Notes under the pieces: generated by a model
Databases searched by the model: none
What the model saw: the letters and a program-made list of their open reading frames with translations, nothing else
Told to the model about the DNA's origin: nothing
Shown here: positions 46,601-56,700 of the stretch, in pieces
Position numbering within the stretch: the first letter of the stretch is position 1
Layout of the letters: each line of letters opens with the position of its first letter
Program-made: the position numbers and the translations under genes
Assembly: GCA_000310025.1 (NCBI GenBank)
Contig: FN649734.1
Coordinates: forward strand, 4,626,441-4,690,440
Source of the DNA: Ectocarpus siliculosus
Taxonomy: Eukaryota > Sar > Phaeophyceae > Ectocarpales > Ectocarpaceae
Length of the DNA: 64,000 bases
Reading direction: 5' to 3'

Positions 46601-48652
46601 AGACCCCCCCCCCTTCTCTGTCCCGCGCCCCCCTTCCTACACCTTGCTGTGGTATCCGAAGATCTTGAAATGGGCGCGAGCGAACATGTGCCCTTGGAAC
46701 AGCGACACCTGCGGAAACGCGGCTAATGGGGGTCACCTGAACATCCTGCGATGGGCAAGGTATGGCCAATTTTTTTTCTCCGTTTTTTTTGTAGACACAT
46801 GCATGCACGCATCATCGCCGCTTTGAGAACTGAGCAATGTTGAGACTGGGGGATCTCTTTGTAGAAGATACCAATTGGAAGATGCTCCCTGTGTCCACTG
46901 CGGTTTGTATGTACTCCGAAGTTTTTTTATGTGCAAGTATGTTTTGCATGGGTGTCGTGTTCACGATGTCCGGAATGTGTACGTGTGTGAATGTGTGTGT
47001 GGTGTTATGTTGTTGCCTTTGTTCGTCTTTGCTCTCTCACATTGCGTCTCACACGTCAGTTACTCGACGACTGGACCACCATGACAGCAAACAGTGTGTT
47101 CATTGCATCAACGCAGCGATATGCTGGTCACACACACATTGGCCCGTGAACACGCATCCTCTGCGTCAGTTGGACCATTACCGATATTAGAAGAGGTACT
47201 GAGTAGCGACCCGAACGATTTTTTATAGGTGAAGACAACAGCACAACAAAATCAACATCAACACGATATTCGACACTAAAAAAGACAAATCGCCATGGCC
47301 TGGAGACCCGCTACACCACCATCTGAGCAAGCATAACATAAGCGCCACGACATGCTGGTCACACGATTTTCGATGCTAAAAAAACGAAATCACCTCGGCA
47401 GGGAGAACGGCTGCGACTGGGACGAGTCTACCTGTGCGAGTGCGGCGGTAGACGGCCACCTGAACATCCTCAAGTGGCTCCGACAGAACGCGTGCCCATG
47501 GGACGAGACGACTTGCTCCGCGGCCGCTGGAAGGGGCCAGCTGGACGTGTTGGAATGGGCTCTCAACAACGGGTGCGTGTGTGATGAGTTGCGTGACTGG
47601 ACGGTTTGCTTTCGTCCCTGCTGCTTGCGGTTGTCGTTGTTGTTTGGGCTTGTCCCACGTCATCTCTTGTGCTTGATGAAACGACCGCACAGCTGCGCGA
47701 ACTGCTACCCTGCATCTTGCCCAAGCAGATGAATAGAAATCGCAGCGGTTTTGGAGAAGCAAGACGGGGAGGGCAAGCTGAGTCATGTTATCGATACCAT
47801 CACTTAATTACCTGCGCCGATCTAAACTTGCGACCAAGGATATGGCGTCAACCAATCAAACGTCAACGCCCACTTCTTCAGACCCAGTGGTGGTCGAGGC
47901 CCCTCAGTGGTGCCGTCTCGTGCCCAGCCGGTATAGATCACCATTGCTCACGGCCCCCTGAACATTTTTTTCCGTTTCAGAGTACGGAGGAGCTTGTTAC
48001 TAAATACCATCTGTTGTTGCCAAGCGATTCCACCGCCGTTGTTGAATGCACCGGCAGTCTTCAAGTGGCACTGCTGGAGCCCCTTGACTGCGAAGAAGAG
48101 CACCTATCCGCCAAAACAAGGGGCCGGTTTTATTGTAACTAAACGATGAACCGACCACCTACAAATGTGACCGACCGTATCAAAACCAGCGGGAAGAGTT
48201 GTTTTGGGCACGGTGGGAGCAAATGAATTTCGCTCGAGGAACAAACCAAATAAAATCAACTCAACTCACGGTAGCAAACCATCTTACCCAACGTCCAACA
48301 CGCGAGTTAAATCAAGACCAAATTACGCCAACCAAAGCAGGTCACCAATCAGAGTTAACGTGGCGAACCAATTCAACCCCACAAAAGAGCAACCAATCTG
48401 TCCGCCCGAATGTCGCGAAGAACGAACTTCCCACCCAACCGATCAGACACACCCTCTCAATCCGGGGGGGGGCGCAGGTGCGAATGGGACGAGGAGGCGT
48501 GCAGCAGCGCGGCGGCGGGGGGGCACCTCTTCGTGCTCCAGTGGCTGAGATACCACGGGTGCCCGTGGGACTCCAGGACGTGGAAGAGCGCCGCTGCGGA
48601 AGGTCACGAGGACGTGGCGCACTGGGCGAAGGTCAACGGCTGCCCGCGGTAG
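42747..48652 (+). CDS. Ankyrin-repeat protein with about ten short-period repeats, eight exons
   Basis: Exons 42747-42971, 43447-43555, 44520-44641, 45261-45390, 46008-46079, 46662-46759, 47402-47572 and 48478-48652 chain with matching phases and end at TAG. The first is Gln-rich, with a CAG run at about 42834-42858, then [20 protein letters not shown]; an ATG at 42904 would give 314 residues, otherwise an upstream exon is missing. The rest is ankyrin repeats of 26-27 residues on the pattern GHLxILKWARxxGCxWDxxTCxxAAxx, shorter than the usual 33. Repeats keep two Cys seven residues apart. The protein should be a soluble interaction solenoid; no enzymatic or membrane domain is seen and the partner is unknown. 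The last repeat ends KVNGCPR. Repeats of this type form large families in brown algae and oomycetes. Confidence 0.8.
43592..43632. repeat. (GTT)n microsatellite
   Basis: About 13 GTT units occur just after the donor of the second ankyrin exon; related GTT/GTG-rich DNA continues to about 43860. It is intronic. Confidence 0.85.
44400..44460 (+). repeat. Dispersed repeat family E, copy 1
   Basis: The words ccgccctctctcgaggacg, ggtcaatggtctaaccgcta and ggcatacaaaac match 45135-45202 in order. Both copies lie shortly before ankyrin exons (44520 and 45261). It resembles a SINE head but no tRNA fold was confirmed. Confidence 0.5.
44709..44833 (-). mobile_element. Dispersed SINE-like repeat family B, copy 3 (inverted)
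   Basis: Its reverse complement aligns with the copies at 25671 and 28556 across ttcatccttgtga, gcctgggccggcgaaatcgc and gatgcgaggtc. It lies in the third intron of the ankyrin gene, opposite in orientation to the other two. Confidence 0.7.
45135..45202 (+). repeat. Dispersed repeat family E, copy 2
   Basis: It carries ccgtcctctagaggaag, ggccaatcgtcgaaccgcta and ggtgtgcaaaaca, aligned with 44400-44460. It ends about 60 bases before the fourth ankyrin exon. Confidence 0.5.
45454..45684. mobile_element. MITE-like element with 31-bp terminal inverted repeats, copy 2
   Basis: The left end ccgtaggtgacacaagatac and the reverse complement of the right end (ccgtaggtgacacgagatat) match at 28 of 31 positions. 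The interior word ttttcaaagctcgatt is shared with the element at 36035, and a partial copy (ctggaccgattttcaaac) follows at about 45746. It lies in the fourth intron of the ankyrin gene and has no coding capacity. Confidence 0.75.
46250..46350 (+). repeat. Dispersed repeat with telomere-like core, copy 3
   Basis: It has ggttgaggggtagggttagg followed by gtttcgaacctcccccct, like the copies at 12205 and 15585. It lies in the fifth intron of the ankyrin gene. Confidence 0.5.
47135..47232 (+). repeat. Dispersed repeat family C, copy 2
   Basis: The words ggcccgtgaacacgcatcct, ctgcgtcagttggacca and ggtactgagtagcgacccga match the copy at 54131 and, more weakly, 22862. It is in the sixth intron of the ankyrin gene. 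Confidence 0.55.
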
Positions 48653-49097
48653 TCGCCTACTGCTGTAGCAGTGCTGCTGCTGCTGCAAGCATGACGAGGT
48701 GGTCATGCGTGTGTGTTCCTCACACCCAACAGAGAGATAGATAGAACTGGTGGGGGGTATACTGCTGTAGTGCAGCTGCAACTGTGATGAGGTGGTCATG
48801 CGTGTGTGGGCCTCACGCACCCGACGGAGAGATAGATAGACCGTGTGGGTGGTGATTGGTGGCATTTATTGGCCGCGCGCGTTGTTGTTTGTTGAGGGAA
48901 GGCAGGCCGCCGGATGTGTGATAGATGACATCGGTTGGCCACGCGCGTTGCTTGTTCAGCCACCACCTGGAACGACGCTGCAGCGATAAGCGGTGTCGAC
49001 AACGAGGGAGGGGATTCTTAGCTTGCTTTGATCGCGGCTGGGGATAGGAGAGGCAGCTGTGGCGTGCCCTCCCACTTGTTCGTCCTTCCTTCCTGGT

Positions 49098-49590
49098 GCT
49101 CTCCTCGGGGGGAGGGGGGGGGGGGGGGGGGGGGGGCCCAAAACAGGGGGGGGGGGGGGGGGGGCGTTTTTTGGGGGGGGTTGGGAAAAGAAAAAAAGGG
49201 GAAACCCCGGGGGGGGGAGGGGGTTTTGTTTTGGGGGAAGGCTTTTTGGGGGGCCAAATTGGAAAAGGGGGGAAAAGGGTTTTCGTTTAAAGGGGGGGTT
49301 TTTAAAGGGGGCCCGCGATCCCGGAACTTTAAAATTTCCCCCCCGGGGGGGTTTGNNNNNNNNNNNNNNNNNNNNNNNNNNNNNNNNNNNNNNNNNNNNN
49401 NNNNNNNNNNNNNNNNNNNNNNNNNNNNNNNNNNNNNNNNNNNNNNNNNNNNNNNGGGGGGGGGGTTTTTTGGTTTGTTTTGTTGGGGGTTGGGGTTGGG
49501 GGGGGGGGTTGTGGGGTGGTTTTGGTTTTTTTGGTGTTTTTTTGTTGGTGTTTTGTTGGGGGGGGGGTTTGGGGGGGGGGGGGGGGCGCA
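49098..49590. other. False assembly gap with duplicated degraded flanks
   Basis: The 100-base N run at 49356-49455 has a left flank (about 49140-49355) that is a distorted copy of 49590-49810, and a right flank (about 49456-49570) that is a distorted copy of about 48985-49100. For example ggggggtttg before the Ns mirrors ccactgctgtgtttg at about 49793, and ttgtggggtggttttgg mirrors ctgtggcgtgccctccc at about 49049. The real locus is probably a continuous G tract. Confidence 0.85.
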
Positions 49591-51058
49591 GACAGCAGTG
49601 CTGGGGTGTGTGTGGCTGTTTTTGTGTGGCTGTTGCGATAGGACGAGCAGGGTAAGCCCTGTGGTGGGCAGGGTGTTGTGTTGTGTGTGATGGCTGTTGC
49701 GGTGGCAATATGTGAAGAGCGGGGAAATGGATTACTGTATGACGGTCGGTTTGTTAAGGGCTGCCTGCAGTCGCGGAGCTTACGAATTGCCCCCACTGCT
49801 GTGTTTGTATACATAGGCGAGGGTCGGGGTGCCCGGCAGGAACGAGCGCAGGCAAGAAGACGATTGTAAAAGGGAAGGCGACAGAAACTCCAATTGCAAG
49901 TTGACAGCAGGCGAGAAAAGGCTTCCATGGGGATCGTCAGGGTTCGCGAAGCGCTCGATTTTGGGAGGGGTTTTTGTGCGTTCTGCGATGGGACCTTAGT
50001 TTTTCTGGTGAGAGGCTGCATCGGTGGCAGCAACAAGAATGGCATCGGGATCCGTATGGCTCTGCTTGCATGGTGTATCCGAGAACAGACTGGCGTGTTG
50101 GTTGGTTAAGTGCCTATGAATTTGAGCAAGAGGCTTGAGAGGCAGCAACGGTTTCAAGCACGTGCTTCTCTATTGATCTATTGAGAGTGTGAGACGTGTC
50201 GTTCTGTTTCTGAACCACGGGACCAGCGTTTCTACTATTGGAGGCTCGCCAGAGGTCGTAGCATAGCTGCCTCCCAGACCTCTTTTATGTTTTTTTATAT
50301 GTATTCCTTGATGTCTCCCATGGGTGTAAAACGTCGGACGCTTTTGCTCGTAAACGCACGGTTGCTGTAGAGCGTTACGAGAAATGTGCGGCGGTTTCTT
50401 TTCATAGCACGCACCAGGCTTTGTTGGCAGTTTGACATTTGGTGTGCCGCCGTTTCAGTGTGTGCACGCCAAGGTCGAGTGAGTCGGAACAGCTTGGGAG
50501 ACTTGCAAACGCTGTGGTAGAGAGGCGGTGTACACAAGAGGGAGGGGCGTTTGGTTTGGTTGAGCGCTCGACGTAGCAGGCACCTAAGTGCAAGTGGAGT
50601 GCGCGCGTGTCGTGGTACTTGGGCCAAGAGTGGATGGATGCAACTTGGCTGGGATTAAATGCTCCTACACGTGGTATTTACCACACGGTAAGAATGCCAT
50701 CTTTATTTAAGCTTGATGAAAGGGATATTCTCGAGAGCACTTGATTTAGTCCGCATCTCCGAAGCAAGACATTTTTTGTTTGGTGGGTTTTCGCTATGAT
50801 GTGACAAAAGATTCTCATTGCATGAATACTGTAGGCGGCAGCACCGAGAGTAGGCACGCGTTCAGATCTATCTTAAAGAGACCTTGAACATTTCGGCGGC
50901 GAGAGTGTATTTGATACATGCGTGGAATAACGAGGGAAGAAGGGGGTGGGTGCGGGTGAGCCGTATGGGCCATTAGTGCCGTTTATTCCAACCCGTGGTC
51001 ACACAGAAGAGCCTCTCTCTACCCTCCCCTCCTGCGGTACTTCGCCTTCAATTTTTAA

Positions 51059-51242
51059 TGCGAGAAGAGTTCAGCACTCTCTTCCCTCTGTGTACACACG
51101 AACTAGCGCTATCCACTTGGCCAGGAGCGGAAGCGAGTGAAAAACTCACTTTGCAAGAAAAGCTCGCCTACGCCGGGATTCGAACCCACCCCTGACCTGA
51201 CCTCTAGAAGGTTACGAGGCTACCAACTAGACCACCGGGGCA
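51059..51242 (-). mobile_element. tRNA-derived SINE candidate, family A copy 2
   Basis: On the minus strand the head reads gccccggtggtctagttggt, with a perfect box A (TGGTCTAGTTGG) and box B (GGTTCGAATCC). The body runs down to a segment complementary to gcgagaagagttcagca at about 51060, shared with the copy at 14815. The 5' GCCCCGG cannot pair with the 3' end, so this is a tRNA-like promoter rather than a tRNA gene. Confidence 0.7.
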
Positions 51243-51596
51243 TAATATGACACAACGAATCCATCTCTATCATAGAAAAGAGTCTGAGACAGATTAGCAA
51301 TGAATTCATAGCGTCAGAAAGTACCTGTATGTCTACGATTTCCCAGACAGCATATATTAATATATAATATAGGGATATAGGGACATCTCCCCTGCGGGTA
51401 ACAGGCTCAACAAGACAGTTTGGTAGCTGTCTTGTGTGTCTCATATATATATGTTATGTTGGGAAGGTGCAGAAGAAATGTGTTTTGTTCGTGGGGGTTT
51501 GGTGGCGCCGGTTCGCGGGGCTCTTCGATTTAGCAAATAAATAAATACGGTATTTTAGTATTCTTTCTGTTTGCATCCTGTACAAAACGTGTACTA

Positions 51597-51616
51597 CTGC
51601 TGCTGCTGCTGCTGCT
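51597..51616. repeat. (CTG)n microsatellite
   Basis: Six to seven uninterrupted CTG units are followed by a short TA run (tatatatatatg). It is intergenic. Confidence 0.85.
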
Positions 51617-52331
51617 GTATATATATATGTCGAAGCATGACCGACTGAGGACAGACCGTGAGGAAACGCAGCCAGCCGGCAACCAGCAGTGGGCTAGTCC
51701 TTCCTGCTGCCTGCTTTATTTTCATCTTGCATCATCCCTTATGACGCTGCTGCTGCTGTGCTCTTATGAGTCCGCTCGGCAGCGTCATCCTGTGGACTAA
51801 ATATTTGCGGTGTTACATTCCCCAGAAAGAACGTTCGCGGAAAGTGTTGTAGAGAAGAACAGACAATGCTGCTGTTGCGCCCGACACGTTGGTCTGCACT
51901 CTGCAACAGTTGTAGTTCAGTGCAGGTGGTTGATGAGGAGATGGAAATGCCAAGTGCTGTGTTTCAGCCGGCGTATTTAGCTGGGCGAGCCACATGAATC
52001 TGTTTGTGATTATTATGCGGGGGAACTTCTTCAACTACCATGCTGGTTGGTACTTTGCAACTACGGGACCCCTCAGGCTGCTGTCTCTTCATGTGTAGCG
52101 CAGGCCATACCACAGCCAAGACACGCCGCCGTGTCGTTGACACCCAGACCGAGAGAGAAGAGTGACAAAGAGACTTGGCCCTGCAGGTTTTCCCTCTCCA
52201 AAAACCCTCGAGTTCACCACAACGAGGTCTACGAGAGGAGAGGGCATAAAAAAGGGCCATTCTCTTGCTTCACCCGGGGAGACAACCAACCAGCACGCAC
52301 ACGTCAAACATTCGAAATCGTCCTCCTCATC

Positions 52332-53798
52332 ATGCACCTGTACCCGAAGCGGGCTCTCCTCCAAGGGGCGGAGCTGGAGATCTTCAAACTCCTCTCCTTT
52401 GGCGCCACTCCAGAGCAATGGGCGGAGTGGCTCCGGGCTCCGCTCGAGCACGCCGCGGCCCGCGGCAATCTTGGCCTCGTCGAGAGACTGCTCAAGGCCG
52501 GGGCCAACGGCGGGGCAGGGTGGAGAGGATGCCGCGGGCGGACAATGCTCGACGCCGCTGCACTGGGCGGAAACCCGGACGTGGTGGCGACGTTGCTTGC
52601 ATCGGGTTGTGCTTCGGATGTGAACGTGGTGTCGGTGTTGTCGAGGAGGTCCGCCCTGCACGTGGCCGCTGTGTGCGGCCACGAAGCGGCAGCGAAGAAG
52701 CTGATCATTGCCGGAGCCGACGTAAACCGGGTCGACCCAGGGGATGCATGCGTCTCGTTGCATGTCGCCGTTGAAGGGAGACACGGTGACTTGGTAGACT
52801 TGTTACTGATCGGCGGAGCTTGTCCCAATTCTCGCACCAGGGTCGGCCGTACGCCGCTACACCTTGCTGCTGCAAGCGGCAACAATCGTGTTGTGTCGAC
52901 CCTGCTCGGCAGCAGCGGCAACAATCGTGTTGTGTCGACCCTGCTCGGCAACGTCAGGACCGATGTCGACGCGCTCGACAGCAGGGGGTTTCCCCCACTT
53001 ATGGTGGCGTCTGAAGGAGGCCACTGTTCTACCGTCTAGGCTCTCCTGCGGGCTGGTGCCCGCATGACCCTACGTCATGCTGGAGCCCATCTTCGCATGA
53101 CGGCAATGGATATAGCGGCATCAAATGAACACGTTGGGGTGATCGAAGCTATTGTTGAGAACGGTGGTAGCGTGAGAGCTACCGACCCCCTCGGCTTGAC
53201 TGCTTTGCACCACGCCCGCGGGGGAGAGGTGGCAGACGTGCTTCTCGATGCTGGGGCCGATGTCAGCGCCAAATTATGTCCGACATTGCTTGGGTTTACA
53301 CCTATCCTCGTGTGCGCCATGGACAACAGGTGCGAAGCCGTGGTTGCCCTTTTGAAGCGGGGGGGCAACGTCAGTGACACGAGCTGCGGTGGAATGTCCG
53401 CGTTGCATTTGGCATGTGGAAGTCTGTCGCGAGGTATTGACAGAACGGTTGACCTCCTGTTGAGATGGGGGGCGTCGGAAACCGCAGTCAACGACGACGG
53501 TCTAACACCCTCCGACATCCTTAAAGCGACGACCGCCGAATCCAATGCACGCGACGCCGGTGGCGGTGGTAGCACCGAACATCGTGTAGGCGACCCTGCA
53601 ACCCGCCATGACTCGTTGGCACAAGAGATGCAGCGCGAGAGTGCTGCTGGCGCGTGCTCCGGCGGACCGGACGTGGCGCCGCCGTTGCTGGCTGGTCATG
53701 CTTCGCGCGAGGGCAGAGAGGGAGAGGGGAGCGCATCCCAGCGGCAGCGGCAGCGATCGAACCGAGGCAGCGATCGGACGAAATCTACCGGGTCATGA
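52332..53798 (+). pseudogene. Single-exon ankyrin-repeat gene with an in-frame stop codon
   Basis: From ATG 52332 (MHLYPKRALLQGAELEIFKL) the frame encodes classical 33-residue ankyrin repeats (GRTPLHLAAASGNNRVV, GADVNRVD) to a TAG at 53037-53039, inside a repeat at GGHCSTV. The same frame resumes at once (ALLRAGARM) with further ankyrin repeats (LGLTALHHARGG, GMSALHLACGS) to 53798. A 39-bp perfect tandem duplication (52875-52913 and 52914-52952, last codon AGC versus AAC) adds an extra SGNNRVVSTLLG block. Another frame at 53800-53997 ends GLESEEVFRTIVCFL, which resembles a natural C-terminus and would need a frameshift or short intron. It is either a recently broken gene, a sequencing error, or a 235-residue truncated protein. 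It differs clearly from the short-period ankyrin gene upstream. Confidence 0.7.
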
Positions 53799-56700
53799 AG
53801 AGGCGGACGGCCGCAGCAACAAAGTGGGAAAAACAGACGCCGGCGCAGTAGGCGAGCGTAGTTGGCCTACGGATGACGAAAGGGGTGGTGCCGGCAGGGC
53901 GAGGAGAGGGGCGGCGGCTGGAGAAGGAGGCTTGGTCCCGGCTCTTTTGGGTCTCGAATCGGAGGAAGTGTTCCGGACGATCGTTTGCTTTCTATGACAG
54001 CCGCAGGTACGCGCGTTCGTTGCAGTTGGCATCTGTTCTGTTTCTATTGCCCTTTGTTTTTTCCCCATCAGTTCTCGTTTCGTTCTTCTTGTGCTCTACT
54101 ATAATGTTTCTGGGTCTTTGTGATTGCCTTTGGTGTACCCGTTTGGGGTAGTTGGCCTGTGACCAAGGCAGGCATCCATCGGCGTCAGTTGGACCGGTGG
54201 GGATACATAATGGTACTGAGCAGAGACCGGAACGTGTTTTTGATGTCAAGACAAAAACAACAACACCTTCTGCTTGTTGCACAGCAGTACAGGTGGAGAT
54301 GCACTTCGTCCATCTCTCTCGTGCTTTCCATCGGTCGATCTTCGTTCATGTTGTTACCCTTGGTCCTAAATGCGGCATCTTTGACTGGCAGCGTTGGACC
54401 AAGAAGAAGTGGAAGAATCGGAAAAATCAAGCTATACTGAGATTAACCGCTCTATTGACCTTTTTTGGGTCTAGGAAGCGAGCGTACGGGAGAGAGGGAC
54501 GAAAGTACAGCAGAAAGAGACAGAGGCAGCAGCTATATCCACCCATAGGCCATGAGGGCAGCCCGCGACAGGACGGTGGGCACAGACAGGATCATATAAG
54601 GGTTGATGCGTGGTTGCGGTGCGGCCGGTAGGGCAGGTTAGGCTTAAAGATCAGTCGTCAAGCCGCCTAAACTAGTCTGTTAAAATATGTTCAAATGATC
54701 AGTGAAAATGATCAGTGAGAGGGCTTGTAGCTGGTTTTTGTGCTTCTTTACTTTTCTGTCCCCTCCCCAATGTGAGCCCTGTCGGCTCACGACAGCTCCT
54801 GTGATTTTCCCACAATTCCCGCAAGCACGCAGGCACACCAGCACACACCTACCTTTGCATCAGTGGCTCTCTAGGTTAGGGCGAGGGTATTGTGGGGCTA
54901 TGATGATAGTGGATATGTTAAAACTGTATGTTGAATTCGTCTATGCTGCTGTGTAGTATAGGTGCTGACACGATGACAGCTTGATCTTGGGAGTGTACGA
55001 TTTTCAAATTTGGAGGATATGCAGCATACTGTACCACGATGTCCTGGTCTGGTTGGGCTTGAAGTGCCCCTTTTCGCTGTCCTCCTGTCTTTGCTTTAGT
55101 GGCTTCCTGGATTCGGGCGAGGGCATGTATGTGGAGCTATTGATGTGTGTCTCTGTGAAAGGATTTGGGAAGAGATTCATGTTGGCATTCGCATTTAGAG
55201 CAGTGTGCATTTTTCGAATTTTCCGTTCCAGGGACCTCGATATTACCCGCTGGCAGTAACGTCTTTTTCTTTTCATTGATCACTGGGTAGCGCGGCCGAT
55301 GCGAATAACAAAGAGACACCTACCTATAGACTTGCCAACACGTGGCGTGGAGGGATACAGGGCCGCAACTCCATGGCATGCCACAACACGAGCATTCCCA
55401 AATGATCAATCAATGATCTGTCAGGACGCCTGTAGACCCAAAAGGGTTAGGAAGCAGCATCGTTCGTGTATGTGAAGGTCTGGCGGGCCGGTGTCGGCCC
55501 GTACCAAAAATCACCTACAATCATGAGGATCGATATATACGTACCACCCTCGTCGTAGTGTCCCAACAACAGCGCAAGATTGACACACCCTGACGCTGGT
55601 CCTGTCCATGTGATGCTGACCTTTTGGGTCGCTGCCGCCCCGACCCATGTTGACTCTGTGACGTCAGGCGCTAACGGCTCGCGTGCGACACCGGCGGCGG
55701 GCTACAACCTGCAGTATCCCGTCGATGTTTGTGTTGGGATTGATCCCAGTCCCCCTGGGTTTGTACGTCATTAAGGCCGAGCGTGATGCACAACTCGACC
55801 CTGGCAACTCACCGGTGGGAGTTAAAATCAATCGACATTGGGGGGTCGAGACGGAAAGCGTCGGATGAAGGCCGAGAATCCAGGCGGAAATGCGGAGGCT
55901 GAATGTTGTGTGTGGCGTTATGTTATCATTCGGTCCGCGCCTCGTTTACAGGGTAATTGGAGGTTGGAGATGCCGGTGCGATTGCCCGTCCGTGCTGTGA
56001 CTAGATCGGCAAACATGCCGAGGGGGCACGCACATGGTTATCTGCAGCGAGGTTTCAAGCTTGGTAGATATCCGTAAGAAGGAAAATGTCCATGGTACTA
56101 TACCACTGCTGTACAAGCCTCGTGTGGTAAATGGGGAGGATGAGGTGATCTCCGATTGGTGTTCGCGGTGCGGTGTTTTGGACGGAACGGTTGAAACCCC
56201 TTCTCGGTGAGAGGTGTGCCAGTAAGCCGCAGACAAACGTATTCTTAGGGAGCGCAAGCTACAATACTCCGTCGCATGGTTAAAACCGCAATGCAGTCGG
56301 TCGCGTTTTTTCCACGGTGTCGCGGTTTTTCCGCGGTACGAATCTCACATAAGACATGTGTGTGTGCACTACTTGGATACCATGCGTGCACGGCCACACC
56401 AACAACTCCATGCCCACACGATTTCTGCGCACACAAATGTAACTCCCGTATGTTGAGAAAGTTGAAGTGCAACAAACAAACAACAAACAGTATCTATCCA
56501 ACCAAGCTGCCCGTGCGGGAGATCGAGTGTTTGGCGAGGTTGTGTCTACTGGGTTTTAACTTTTAACTACGTTCTTAAGGCGTGAAAGATGAATACGGGA
56601 GACGCGAGGTGTTTCTTACCAAACGTACAACAAGGGTGGAAAGTAAGACACAACTCTTCTTGTTGTACGCGTTGCAGGAACGTAAGGATCGAAGAGATTT

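Larger units (their letters stand above)
48653..52331. other. Intergenic region containing a false gap, SINE and microsatellite
   Basis: No exon chain is supported. A locally duplicated segment at 48660-48860 repeats gtggtcatgcgtgtgtg and gagagatagatag twice. It also contains the gap artefact at 49098-49590, the family A SINE at 51059-51242 and a (TGC)n tract. Open frames at 49.7-50.1 kb are short and not codon-like. Confidence 0.55.

Noticed and set aside
51164-51243. tRNA gene on the minus strand
   Set aside because: Boxes A and B are good, but the acceptor stem cannot pair and the D and anticodon stems are poor; a second copy shares non-tRNA tail sequence, so a SINE is the better reading.
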